DNA of 64,000 bases, from positions 1 through 64,000 of the forward strand of contig CAJFNJ010000021.1 in NCBI GenBank assembly GCA_904394705.1. The letters are read 5' to 3'. The stretch's first letter is position 1. Each line of letters begins with the position of its first letter. A program made the position numbers and the translations under genes. This DNA is from Avimicrobium caecorum (lineage in GTDB: Bacteria > Bacillota > Clostridia > Oscillospirales > Ruminococcaceae). The notes beneath the pieces are model-generated. The model was given only the letters and a program-made list of their open reading frames with translations, made no database searches and had not been told where the DNA came from. Positions 51,253 to 59,303 of this stretch are shown here, piece after piece.

Positions 51253-51352
51253 ATGTCGGAAGGGTCCGGCACGGCTATTGACAAGAGCCGCCAAAACCAT
51301 CATAATAGATGATGAATCAGTATCGTTCCGACAGGACGGAGGAAAGAACCTT

Positions 51353-51901
51353 ATGAGAGTAATTACAGGAATTGCACGCGGCAGAAAGCTGCGTTCGCCT
51401 GATGGATATGATGTGCGTCCCACCACCGAAATCACCAAGGAAGCGCTGTTCAGCATTCTGCAGTTTGAGCTGGAAGGCGCCCGGGTGCTGGATCTGTTCG
51501 CCGGTTCGGGACAGCTTGGAATTGAAGCACTGAGCCGGGGCGCCGGATTCTGTACCTTTGTGGATTCGGCACGGGCTTCTCAGGATCTGGTGCGGCAGAA
51601 CCTCACTTCCACCGGCCTGGGCGCCAATGCCCGGGTGATGCCGATGGATTATCTGGCCTTTCTGCAGAGCACCCGGGAGACCTTTGACATTGCCCTGCTT
51701 GACCCGCCCTATGCCAAGGGCATGATCGATCAGGCGCTGCCGCTCCTGGCGGAGAAGATGTCCGAATCGGGCGTGATCGTCTGTGAAACCGATAAGAAAG
51801 AAGAACTGCCTGCTCAGGCCGGTCCCTTTGGGATTTATCGGGAATACCGGTATGGAAAGAGCAAGCTGACGGTATACCGTCGGAGGGATTCCGATGAATG
51901 A
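51353..51901 (+). CDS. rsmD: 16S rRNA (guanine-N2)-methyltransferase RsmD
   Basis: 182 aa from the ATG at 51353 (GGAGGAAAG upstream). RVITGIARGRKLRSPDGYDVRPTTEITKEALFSIL is the family N-terminus. The SAM site is VLDLFAGSGQLGIEALSRGA and the catalytic motif is DPPY in IALLDPPYAKG. It methylates G966 (E. coli numbering) of 16S rRNA. It overlaps coaD by 8 bp, a common Firmicutes pairing. Confidence 0.95.
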   Translation: MRVITGIARGRKLRSPDGYDVRPTTEITKEALFSILQFELEGARVLDLFAGSGQLGIEALSRGAGFCTFVDSARASQDLVRQNLTSTGLGANARVMPMDYLAFLQSTRETFDIALLDPPYAKGMIDQALPLLAEKMSESGVIVCETDKKEELPAQAGPFGIYREYRYGKSKLTVYRRRDSDE

Positions 51902-52415
51902 GAGAATCGCAATTTGTCCGGGCAGCTTTGACCCGGTCACCATGGGACATCTGGATATTATCCGCCGGGCATCGGTGCTGTTCGATAAGGTAATTGTGCT
52001 GGTGGTTGTGAACCCTGTAAAGAATACCAGCTTTACACCGGAAGAGCGGGTGGAACTGATCCGCAAATCGGTGGAGGGAATCCCCAATGTGGAAGTGGAT
52101 CTCTATATGGGGCTGCTGGTGGATTATGTACGCAGCAAGGGTGCTGTTGCCATTGTCAAGGGACTGCGGGCCTTGTCGGATTTCGAGTACGAATTTCAGA
52201 TGGCGCTGATCAATAAGAAGATGCTGCCCTATGCTGAGACCATCTTCCTCACCACAGCGGCGAACTATCAGTACCTGAGCTCCAGCCTGGTAAAGAATGT
52301 GGCAACATTCGGCGGCGACATCAGTGATCTGGTGCCCCGTGCGATCCATGATGAAGTAGTAGCCCGTCTGGGCAATGCGGATATGGCAAAACTTGGGAAG
52401 GAGGCCTTGATGTGA
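51894..52415 (+). CDS. coaD: Phosphopantetheine adenylyltransferase
   Basis: 173 aa. The nucleotidyltransferase motif is CPGSFDPVTMGHLDIIRRA. The region KGLRALSDFEYEFQMALINKKM and YQYLSSSLVKNVATFGGDISDLVP match bacterial PPAT. It makes dephospho-CoA, the fourth step in CoA synthesis. It overlaps rsmD at its start and the coiled-coil gene at its stop (GATGTGA). Confidence 0.97.
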   Translation: MNERIAICPGSFDPVTMGHLDIIRRASVLFDKVIVLVVVNPVKNTSFTPEERVELIRKSVEGIPNVEVDLYMGLLVDYVRSKGAVAIVKGLRALSDFEYEFQMALINKKMLPYAETIFLTTAANYQYLSSSLVKNVATFGGDISDLVPRAIHDEVVARLGNADMAKLGKEALM

Positions 52416-52903
52416 ATATCGAAGAAATTCTGGATATGCTGGATGAACTTCTGGACCGTGCCTGGAATCTTCCGCTGAGCGGGGGACGGTGCGTGATCGA
52501 TGCAGAAAAGGTACGGGAGATGGTGGATGACATCCGCCTGAATCTTCCGGATGAGATCAAGCAGGCCAAGGCCATTGTCAAGGACCGTACCGAGATTCTC
52601 TCCTCTGCCAAGAGTGAGGCAGAGGCCATTGTCCGCAAGGCAGAAGAGCGTGCCCGGGTGATGATCGCCCAGGACGAAGTGATGAAGCAGGCCCAGGCCA
52701 AGGCTACTGAAATCGTAACCCAGGCCCAGACCAAGTCTAAGGAGATCCGGCAGGCCTCTCAGGAATTTTCGGACGAGGTGCTGCGCAAGGCAGAGGAAAG
52801 CCTGGCTGGCTCGCTGGCAGAAGTGCGTCAGACCCGGCAGGCACTCAAGGGCGCTCAGCGTCAGTTTGCCCAGCAGAACAATTCCCGTTCCCAGCAGGGC
52901 TGA
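52412..52903 (+). CDS. Coiled-coil protein, unknown function, linked to coaD
   Basis: 163 aa, GTG start overlapping the coaD stop. A short N-terminal helical region (EEILDMLDELLDRAWNLPLSGGRCVIDAEKVREMVDDIRLNLPDEIKQAK) is followed by a long alanine/glutamate/lysine-rich coiled coil. The latter resembles ATP synthase subunit b or V-ATPase subunit H stalks, but there is no membrane segment. Genes of this type often follow coaD in Clostridia. No role is known. Confidence 0.85.
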   Translation: MNIEEILDMLDELLDRAWNLPLSGGRCVIDAEKVREMVDDIRLNLPDEIKQAKAIVKDRTEILSSAKSEAEAIVRKAEERARVMIAQDEVMKQAQAKATEIVTQAQTKSKEIRQASQEFSDEVLRKAEESLAGSLAEVRQTRQALKGAQRQFAQQNNSRSQQG

Positions 52904-52921
52904 TTACCCCCAAATATCCCG

Positions 52922-52954
52922 AGAGCTGTCAGAGTTGCTGGCAGCTCTTTTTTA
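52922..52954 (+). terminator. Terminator of the uvrC-rsmD-coaD region
   Basis: AGAGCTG-CA / TG-CAGCTCT stem followed by TTTTTT. From here to about 53180 I see no gene. Confidence 0.8.
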
Positions 52955-53184
52955 CTGCCTGGCTGGGCAGCGGCGGCGGTGTGCAAGCTGGCATGGCGCC
53001 TGGAACAGAGGGGTTTCTCACATACAGAGCACCGATTCCATAACCGCATGGAGAAAAACAGGCGCCTTGTGCGTATTGGTGTTTTTTTGTGCTTTTCGTG
53101 TTGTGCATCTGTCAGGAGTGTACAGTTTTTGGCTTTTTTGTGAAAAAGCGTCTGGAAAGGATGGCTTTTTTCACGGAAAAATGG

Positions 53185-53302
53185 TATAGTGTACTTCGTC
53201 AATCATGGTTTTTTGACAACTGATCCGCACAGCCCGGACAATCGGACGGTGCGGCCAAAACAGGCCCTGCTGTTCTTCGGAATGACAGGGCTTTGTTTTG
53301 TG
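53185..53302 (+). promoter_or_regulatory. Structured leader or small RNA before the molybdenum hydroxylase operon
   Basis: A TATAGT -10 (53185-53190) is followed by a GTCAA/TTGAC hairpin (about 53198-53217). Next is CCGCAC/GTGCGG (53225-53254) with an inner CCG/CGG pair. A terminator-like GCCCTG/CAGGGC stem (53264-53291) follows, with TTTGTTTTG after it. This layout suits a riboswitch-like attenuator or a short terminated RNA. I do not recognise it as the Moco, purine or other known class. Confidence 0.45.
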
Positions 53303-53323
53303 TGTACGGGAATCCGTCGGACA

Positions 53324-53352
53324 TCGACAAGTTTCCCGACTTCTGGTACAAT
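53324..53352 (+). promoter_or_regulatory. Promoter of the molybdenum hydroxylase operon
   Basis: TCGACA (53324-53329) and TACAAT (53347-53352), 17-bp spacer, downstream of the terminator-like hairpin, so the operon may have two inputs. Confidence 0.55.
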
Positions 53353-53418
53353 AATAGAAAAGGGTTCTCAGCCGGTGCAGGGTTGCCGGCAAAATCAGAA
53401 TAGAGGAGAGATGGAGCT

Positions 53419-54180
53419 TTGTTTACAGCAGAGCGATATGTGCGTCCTGCCACACTGCAGGAGGCATTGGAACTCAACCGGAAACGCAGCAGCACGATCC
53501 TGGGCGGAGGCTGCTGGCTGCGTCTGGGCAGGAAGCGCATCGGCACGCTCATTGATCTGAGCGGCCTGGGCCTGGATCAGATCGAGGAACAGGATGGCTG
53601 GGTGCGCATTGGCGCAATGGTATCCCTGCGTCAGCTGGAGACCAGTGCGCTGCTCAAAGAGCGGTTTGGAAGCCTGTTTGCCGATATGACCGGTCATATT
53701 GTCGGGGTGCAGTTCCGGGAGTGCGCCACATTCGGCGGAAGTGTCTGGGGACGGTTCGGTTTTTCGGATATTCTCACAGGGCTCCTGGCGCTGGACTGTG
53801 AAGTGGAACTGGCAGAAGCCGGACGGATTCCGCTCCGGGACTTCGCTGCCCGGAAGGCAGACCGGGATATTCTGGCGGCAGTCTGGGTACAGCTGGACGG
53901 ACGGAAGGCAGTGTACCATACTGTGCGCAATGCCGGTACCGATTTCCCGGTGCTGGCCTGTGCTGTTTCCCACGGGGAAGGGGAGACTGCTTATCGCCTG
54001 AGCATCGGTGCCCGTCCCATGAAGGCGGTATCGCTGGAGGTTACACCGGATACGCTGGAAACTGCCCTGGATGCGGTATCCTTTGGCACCAATCTCCGGG
54101 CGGGAGCCGCCTATCGCCGGCACCTGGCATCGGTTCTGGCAAACCGGGGCATCCGGGAACTGGAGGGAGAACAGGCATGA
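53419..54180 (+). CDS. FAD-binding subunit of a xanthine dehydrogenase-type molybdenum hydroxylase
   Basis: 253 aa, TTG start with GAGGAG/GGAG upstream. It is a CoxM/XdhB-like flavin subunit. The FAD-binding loops appear as STILGGGCWLRLGRKRIGTLIDLSGLGLD and FRECATFGGSVWGRFGFSDILTGLLAL. These differ from the AGGTDL and ATIGGN forms of the aerobic enzymes but suit the short anaerobic subfamily. It accepts electrons from the 2Fe-2S subunit. Its stop overlaps the next gene by 4 bp. Order is FAD, 2Fe-2S, molybdenum subunit. Confidence 0.88.
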   Translation: MFTAERYVRPATLQEALELNRKRSSTILGGGCWLRLGRKRIGTLIDLSGLGLDQIEEQDGWVRIGAMVSLRQLETSALLKERFGSLFADMTGHIVGVQFRECATFGGSVWGRFGFSDILTGLLALDCEVELAEAGRIPLRDFAARKADRDILAAVWVQLDGRKAVYHTVRNAGTDFPVLACAVSHGEGETAYRLSIGARPMKAVSLEVTPDTLETALDAVSFGTNLRAGAAYRRHLASVLANRGIRELEGEQA

Positions 54181-54644
54181 ATATTACTGTGACACTGAAT
54201 GGTACGGTGCGCACTGCCGAGGTGCGTCCCGATACGACCTTGTTTGATTTCCTGCGGGAGCAGGGCTGTTACTCGGTAAAATGCGGATGCGAGACCTCCA
54301 ACTGCGGACTCTGCACCGTCCATCTGGACGGACATCCGGTGCTCTCCTGCAGTGTGCTGGCAGTCCGGGCAGATGGTCATACCATCGATACCCTGGAGGG
54401 ACTTCAGGAAGAGGCGGCTGCCTTCGGTGCCTGTCTGGCAGACGAGGGCGCGGAGCAGTGCGGTTTCTGCAGCCCCGGCCTGATTCTGTCGGTACTGGCA
54501 ATGGCCCGGGAACTTCAGAACCCCACCGATGATGAGATCCGGCACTATCTGGCAGGCAACCTCTGCCGGTGCACCGGATACCAGGGTCAGCTGCGGGCCA
54601 TCCGCCGGTATCTGACCGAGCGAAAGGAGACCAGCCGGGCATGA
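54177..54644 (+). CDS. 2Fe-2S subunit of molybdenum hydroxylase
   Basis: 155 aa. The plant-ferredoxin-type cluster is CGCETSNCGLCTVHLDG plus the later SCSVLA cysteine. The second cluster domain has CGFCSPGLILS and LCRCTGYQGQ. All eight cysteines of the CoxS/XdhC-type subunit are present. It links the molybdopterin centre to FAD. It overlaps both neighbours by 4 bp, so the three subunits are co-translated. Confidence 0.95.
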   Translation: MNITVTLNGTVRTAEVRPDTTLFDFLREQGCYSVKCGCETSNCGLCTVHLDGHPVLSCSVLAVRADGHTIDTLEGLQEEAAAFGACLADEGAEQCGFCSPGLILSVLAMARELQNPTDDEIRHYLAGNLCRCTGYQGQLRAIRRYLTERKETSRA

Positions 54645-56929
54645 GCGAAGCAAAATTTGTCAGCCGGGCAGTCCGCAAAAAGGACGCCCAGGCACTGGTG
54701 ACCGGCAAGCCGGTATATACAGGCGATCTGGTGCCGGCAGGCGCCCTGACCGTCAAACTGCTGCGCAGTCCCCATGCACGGGCCTGGATCGAGGAGATCG
54801 ACTGCACCGCAGCGATGAAAATCCCGGGCGTAGTGGCGATCTATACCTGGCAGGATGTGCCCCAGAGCCGGTTCACCACCGCCGGACAGACCTATCCTGA
54901 GCCCAGCCCCTATGACCGTCTGATTCTCGACCGGCAGATCCGCTGTGCCGGAGATCCGGTGGCGATTGTGGCAGCGGAAACCCCCGAAGCAGCCCGCAAG
55001 GCCCTGGACCGTATCAAGGTGCGCTATCAGGTGCAGGAGCCGCTGCTGGACTTCACCAAGGCCAAGGATAACCCCATTGTGGTGCATCCGGAGGAGAACT
55101 TCCGGACCCTCTGCGATGTGGGGACCGACGCCAGCCGCAACCTCTGCAGCACTGAGCAGAGTGAGGTGGGCGATGTGGAAGCGGAGCTGGCTGCCAGTGA
55201 GGTGGTGCTCACCCGTACCTATCATACCAAGGCCAACAGCCAGTCGATGATGGAGACCTTCCGCACCTTCTGTTACCTGGACGAGTACAGCCGTCTGTGC
55301 GTGGTCAGCTCTACCCAGGTGCCGTTCCATGTGCGCCGCATTCTCTCCAATGCCCTGGAGATGAAGAAGGCGGATATCCGGGTCATCAAGCCCCGGATCG
55401 GCGGCGGTTTCGGCGCCAAGCAGAGCTCGGTGAGCGAAGTGTTCCCGGCTTTTGTCACCCGCATGACCGGCAGACCGGCCTACCTGGAATACACCCGGCA
55501 GGAGAGTCTGACCAACGGTTCGCCCCGGCATGAGATGCAGCTTACCGTGCGCATCGGTGCCGACCGGGATGGTACGCTCCGGGCCATCGATCTCTATGTG
55601 CTGTCCAATGCGGGCGCTTACGGTGACCACGGTCCCACCACCATCGGACTGGCGGGACACAAGTCCATTCCGCTCTATGGCGGACTGCGGGCGTCCCGGT
55701 TCAGCTGCGATGTAGTCTACACCAACACCATGGGCGCGGGAGCCTACCGCGGTTACGGCGCCACCCAGGGCATTTTTGCCGTGGAGAGCGCTGTCAACGA
55801 GCTGGCGGCAGAGCTGGGCATCGACCCCTCGGTGATCCGGGAGAAGAACATGGTGCGTGAAGGCCAGATCATGCCGGCTTACTACAATGAGCTGTGCGGA
55901 AGCTGTACCCTGGACCGCTGCCTGGCCCGGGCCAAAGAGATGATCGGCTGGGACGAGAAATATCCCCGCCGGGTGCTGCCCAACGGACACATCCGCAGTG
56001 TGGGTCTGGCAATGGCGATGCAGGGAAGCGGCATTTCCGGCGTGGACATTGCCAGCGTGGAGATCCGTCTGAATGACGATGGATTCTACACCCTGCTGGT
56101 GGGCTGTACCGATATGGGTACCGGCTGTGATACCATTCTGGCCCAGATGGCAGCGGACTGTCTGGACTGTGACTATACCGATATTTCGGTGCGGGGCGTG
56201 GACACCGACCAGTCCCCCTATGACACCGGTTCCTATGCTTCGTCCACCACCTATGTCACCGGTATGGCGGTGGTCAAAACCTGTGAGGTGCTCCGGGAAA
56301 AGATCCTGCGGCAGGGTGCCTCCATGCTGGGAGTTTCCGAGGAGGAAGCCGAGTTTGACGGCAAGCGGGTCTGGACAGCGGACGGACGGGAGGTCAGCCT
56401 CTCGGAGATCGGCTATGCCAGCTTTGAGGGACACAACCGCTGCCTGTCGGCGAGCGAGTCCCATTCGTCGCCGGTATCGCCGCCGCCCTTTATGGTGGGT
56501 GCCGCGGAGATCGACCTCGATCCCGAAACCGGTGAGGTCCAGGTGGTGGACTATGCCGCTGCTGTGGACTGCGGCACGGTTATCAACCCGGCTCTGGCCC
56601 GGGTGCAGACCGAGGGCGGTATTGTACAGGGCATCGGCATGGCGCTCTATGAGGATGTCTGGTACAATGCGGACGGACGCATGGTGAGTGATTCGCTGAT
56701 GCAGTACAAGATTCCCACCCGGCTGGAAGCAGGGAGAATCCAGGTGGAGTTTGAGAGCAGCTATGAGCCCACCGGCCCCTTCGGTGCCAAGAGCATCGGC
56801 GAGCTGGTGATCAATACTCCGGCTCCGGCGATCCTGGGTGCGATTCTGAATGCCACCGGCGTGGCGTTCCACACTCTGCCGGTTCGTCCGGAGGATATTG
56901 CCATGGCTAAGAAGCCATCGGATTGCTGA
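54641..56929 (+). CDS. Molybdopterin-binding subunit of a xanthine dehydrogenase-family enzyme
   Basis: 762 aa. Landmarks in order are GKPVYTGDLVPAGALTVKLLRSPHARA, GGGFGAKQS, AYRGYGATQG, GCTDMGTGCDTILAQ, and the catalytic glutamate region GPFGAKSIGELV. The glutamate that activates the Mo-OH is therefore kept. Arginine or glutamate residues that would show xanthine versus aldehyde substrate cannot be placed with confidence. No cofactor-insertion gene (XdhC/CoxF-like) or Moco synthesis gene is in the window. A terminator follows directly. Confidence 0.93.
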   Translation: MSEAKFVSRAVRKKDAQALVTGKPVYTGDLVPAGALTVKLLRSPHARAWIEEIDCTAAMKIPGVVAIYTWQDVPQSRFTTAGQTYPEPSPYDRLILDRQIRCAGDPVAIVAAETPEAARKALDRIKVRYQVQEPLLDFTKAKDNPIVVHPEENFRTLCDVGTDASRNLCSTEQSEVGDVEAELAASEVVLTRTYHTKANSQSMMETFRTFCYLDEYSRLCVVSSTQVPFHVRRILSNALEMKKADIRVIKPRIGGGFGAKQSSVSEVFPAFVTRMTGRPAYLEYTRQESLTNGSPRHEMQLTVRIGADRDGTLRAIDLYVLSNAGAYGDHGPTTIGLAGHKSIPLYGGLRASRFSCDVVYTNTMGAGAYRGYGATQGIFAVESAVNELAAELGIDPSVIREKNMVREGQIMPAYYNELCGSCTLDRCLARAKEMIGWDEKYPRRVLPNGHIRSVGLAMAMQGSGISGVDIASVEIRLNDDGFYTLLVGCTDMGTGCDTILAQMAADCLDCDYTDISVRGVDTDQSPYDTGSYASSTTYVTGMAVVKTCEVLREKILRQGASMLGVSEEEAEFDGKRVWTADGREVSLSEIGYASFEGHNRCLSASESHSSPVSPPPFMVGAAEIDLDPETGEVQVVDYAAAVDCGTVINPALARVQTEGGIVQGIGMALYEDVWYNADGRMVSDSLMQYKIPTRLEAGRIQVEFESSYEPTGPFGAKSIGELVINTPAPAILGAILNATGVAFHTLPVRPEDIAMAKKPSDC

Positions 56930-56936
56930 TAAAAGC

Positions 56937-56982
56937 AAAACACCCTGTCCTGGCCCCATAAAGGCAAGACAGGGTGTTTTTT
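56937..56982 (+). terminator. Terminator of the molybdenum hydroxylase operon
   Basis: AAAACACCCTGTC / GACAGGGTGTTTTTT, a 13-bp stem. It may also end sigG on the other strand. Confidence 0.9.
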
Positions 56983-57003
56983 GGTATATAGGGGCAGGGG
57001 AGG

Positions 57004-57768
57004 TCAGAGGCTCTCCTTGATTTTGCGGATGGCGTTTTTCTCCAGACGGCTGATCTGTGCCTGGGAGATGCCGATTTCCTCAGCGACTTCGGTCTGGGTC
57101 CGTCCCGCCAGGAACCGCAGCGAGAGAATCTTTTTCTCCCGGTCACTCAGCAGGCCGATGGATTCCTTGATTGCCATCTCATCGATCCAGTCATGGTCAG
57201 TGACGCCGCTGCCGATCTGGTCCATCACATAGATGGGGTCGCCGCCGTCCGAGTAGATGGGCTCATAGAGGGAGACCGGCTCCACAATGGCGCCGAGCGC
57301 CTCATTGACCGCCCGTTCGTCCAGGCCGATGTCCTGGGCGATCTCCGCCGGGGAGGGCTCCCGGTGCAGCTCGGCTGTCAGGGCTTCCCGGGACTGCATG
57401 GCCTTGTAGGCGGTGTCCCGCAGGGAGCGGGAGACCCGCACCGCGTTGTTATCCCGGAGATAGCGGCGGATCTCCCCGACAATCATGGGGACAGCATAGG
57501 TGGAAAAGCGTACATCAAAGGCCGGGTCAAAGTGGTCGATGGCCTTGATGAGCCCGATACAGCCCACCTGGAACAGGTCATCGGGATTTTCACTGCGTCC
57601 GGCGAACTTCTGCACCACACTCAGCACCAGCCGGAGATTTCCACTCACCAGCTGTTCCCGGGCAGCCGGGTCACCCTGCCGTGCCAGGAGCAGGAGCCGT
57701 GTCTTTTCACTTTCCGGCAGGGTTTTCAGCCGGGAGGTATTGACGCCTGTGATCTCCACTTTGTTCAT
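57004..57768 (-). CDS. sigG: Sporulation sigma factor SigG
   Basis: 254 aa. The sigma-G signature start is MNKVEITGVNTSRLKTLP. Region 2 is LVSGNLRLVLSVVQKF...DDLFQVGCIGLIKAIDHFDPAFDVRFSTYAVPMIVGEIRRYLRDN, region 3 is MQSREALTAELHREPSPAEIAQDIGL, and region 4 is LSDREKKILSLRFLAGRTQTEVAEEIGISQAQISRLEKNAIRKI. It drives late forespore genes. In Bacillus it follows sigE, but sigE and spoIIGA are not here. This supports an endospore-forming host. Confidence 0.96.
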   Translation of the reverse strand: MNKVEITGVNTSRLKTLPESEKTRLLLLARQGDPAAREQLVSGNLRLVLSVVQKFAGRSENPDDLFQVGCIGLIKAIDHFDPAFDVRFSTYAVPMIVGEIRRYLRDNNAVRVSRSLRDTAYKAMQSREALTAELHREPSPAEIAQDIGLDERAVNEALGAIVEPVSLYEPIYSDGGDPIYVMDQIGSGVTDHDWIDEMAIKESIGLLSDREKKILSLRFLAGRTQTEVAEEIGISQAQISRLEKNAIRKIKESL

Positions 57769-57879
57769 CTGTTGTTACCGTCCTTACTTCGTTTGGTGAT
57801 ACTGGAAGTATGGGCGGAGTACAGCTGTCCATGCAGCAGGATACCAGTGGGAAAATTTCCCGGAAATTGGGCAGAAGCC

Positions 57880-57908
57880 TTGTATTTTTCCCATTTGCCC
57901 GATATAAT
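57880..57908 (+). promoter_or_regulatory. Promoter of the split threonine/serine exporter
   Basis: TTGTAT (57880-57885) and TATAAT (57903-57908), 17-bp spacer. Confidence 0.75.
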
Positions 57909-57955
57909 CGGAATGGAACAGCCCGACTGATCAAGATAACAGCAGGTGATATGAT

Positions 57956-58729
57956 TTGGAAATGAAGGAAATCCTGGCAGCTTCGACTGCATTGGGATTT
58001 GACATACTCAGCCACGGAGCGGAAACCTATCGTGTGGAGGAGAGTATTACCCGGATGTGCGCGGCTTATGGGTATCAGAATACCGATGTGTTTGTGATCC
58101 CCTCGAGTATTGTGGTGACCATCACCGATGATACCGGTGCCTATCTCACCCGGACCCGCCGGATTCTGAGCCGGGATACCGATCTGGACAAGGTGGATAA
58201 GCTCAATGCCCTCTGCCGCCAGATCTGTGAACAGATCCCGGAATACGGGGAGATCATGGCCCGGCTTCAGGAGATCGAACAGGGTCCGGTATACAGCATG
58301 CCCATGCAGTACTTCGGGTTCGGTATGATCTCTGCCTTTTTCACCCTCTTTTATGGCGGTGTCCTGGTGGATGCGGCTGCTGCCTTTGTGCTGGGCGTAC
58401 TGCTCAAAGTGGTGATCCATCAGCTGGAAAAGCTGGAGGCCTCGTCCTTCTTTGTCAATATTGTGGGAGGCGCGTTCACGGCCTGCGGCTGCTATCTGGC
58501 AGTGAAGGCGGGATTTGCCCTCAGCCAGGATAAGATGATCATCGGCATGCTGATGAACCTGGTTCCGGGTATTGCGCTGACCAACGCCATGCGGGAGTTC
58601 ATCGCCGCGGATCTGATCTCCGGCATGATCAAGTTTGCGGAAGCAGTGGTCACTGCCATTGGCATTGCCATCGGGGTAGTGGTATCGCTGGCAATCTTCA
58701 CTCCCTTCCTGGAGGTGCTGCTGGTATGA
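57956..58729 (+). CDS. Threonine/serine exporter family protein, large part (ThrE/DUF1212)
   Basis: 257 aa from the TTG with AGGTGAT upstream (ATG at 57962 is close behind). The cytoplasmic N-terminal part has the DUF1212 signature GFDILSHGAETYRVEESITRMCAAYG. It is followed by about five membrane helices (FGMISAFFTLFYGGVLVDAAAAFVLGVLL and later). Paired with the next gene it makes a two-piece ThrE exporter for threonine, serine or small acids. The two overlap by 4 bp. Confidence 0.92.
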   Translation: MEMKEILAASTALGFDILSHGAETYRVEESITRMCAAYGYQNTDVFVIPSSIVVTITDDTGAYLTRTRRILSRDTDLDKVDKLNALCRQICEQIPEYGEIMARLQEIEQGPVYSMPMQYFGFGMISAFFTLFYGGVLVDAAAAFVLGVLLKVVIHQLEKLEASSFFVNIVGGAFTACGCYLAVKAGFALSQDKMIIGMLMNLVPGIALTNAMREFIAADLISGMIKFAEAVVTAIGIAIGVVVSLAIFTPFLEVLLV

Positions 58730-59211
58730 AACTGAACCTCACCCCTGATATGATCCTGCCCTGCATCTATGCGTTCTTTGCCTCCTTCGGGTTCAGCTAT
58801 GTCTTTAACCTCCGGGGCAAGAATATGTTCTATGCCGCTCTGGGCGGAGGGCTCAGCTGGTTTGTCTACCTGCTCTTTGCCGGCTGCTTTTCCAGCGATG
58901 TGCCGCAGTTCTTCCTTTCGATGGTGGCAGTCTCCCTCTATTCCGAGTATATGGCCCGGAAACACCACTCCCCGGTGACGGTCTATCTGGTGATCTCCTA
59001 TATTCCGCTGGTACCCGGAGGCGGTGCCTATTACACCATGGAATATCTCGTGGGCGGAGAGACCCAGCTTGCCATGGAAACCGGAATCCATACCCTGTTT
59101 GTAGCGGGTGCCATTGCTATGGGCATTGTGCTGGTGTCCTCGATGACCCGGATTCTGGCAGCCTATGGGCGCCGCAGACGAGAGAAACAGGAATCCTCTG
59201 AATCCGCCTGA
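58726..59211 (+). CDS. Threonine/serine exporter small subunit (DUF3815)
   Basis: 161 aa with four or five membrane helices: ILPCIYAFFASFGFSYVFNLRG, GLSWFVYLLFAGCF, YLVISYIPLVPGGGAYYTMEYLV and TLFVAGAIAMGIVLVSSM. The VPGGGAYYTM loop is characteristic of the ThrE_2 domain. It overlaps the large part by 4 bp. Confidence 0.92.
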   Translation: MKLNLTPDMILPCIYAFFASFGFSYVFNLRGKNMFYAALGGGLSWFVYLLFAGCFSSDVPQFFLSMVAVSLYSEYMARKHHSPVTVYLVISYIPLVPGGGAYYTMEYLVGGETQLAMETGIHTLFVAGAIAMGIVLVSSMTRILAAYGRRRREKQESSESA

Positions 59212-59238
59212 CCTTCGCTTTGGATTTATACAAAAAAT

Positions 59239-59271
59239 GGCTCCTCCGGATCGACTCTGGGGGAGCTTTTG
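59239..59271 (+). terminator. Terminator of the ThrE pair
   Basis: GCTCCTCC / GGGGGAGC stem followed by TTTTGTG. Confidence 0.7.
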
Positions 59272-59303
59272 TGTTACAATGGTGTAGGCAGGGAGGGAAG
59301 CGC

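Noticed and set aside
52957..53202. Small proteins encoded in either strand before the molybdenum hydroxylase operon
   Set aside because: Frames exist, but the translations are cysteine/histidine-rich without family resemblance, and no SD site fits.
54587..56959. Long antisense frame across the molybdenum subunit gene
   Set aside because: Its composition is His/Gly-rich with no domain; the plus strand encodes an unmistakable molybdopterin-binding protein.
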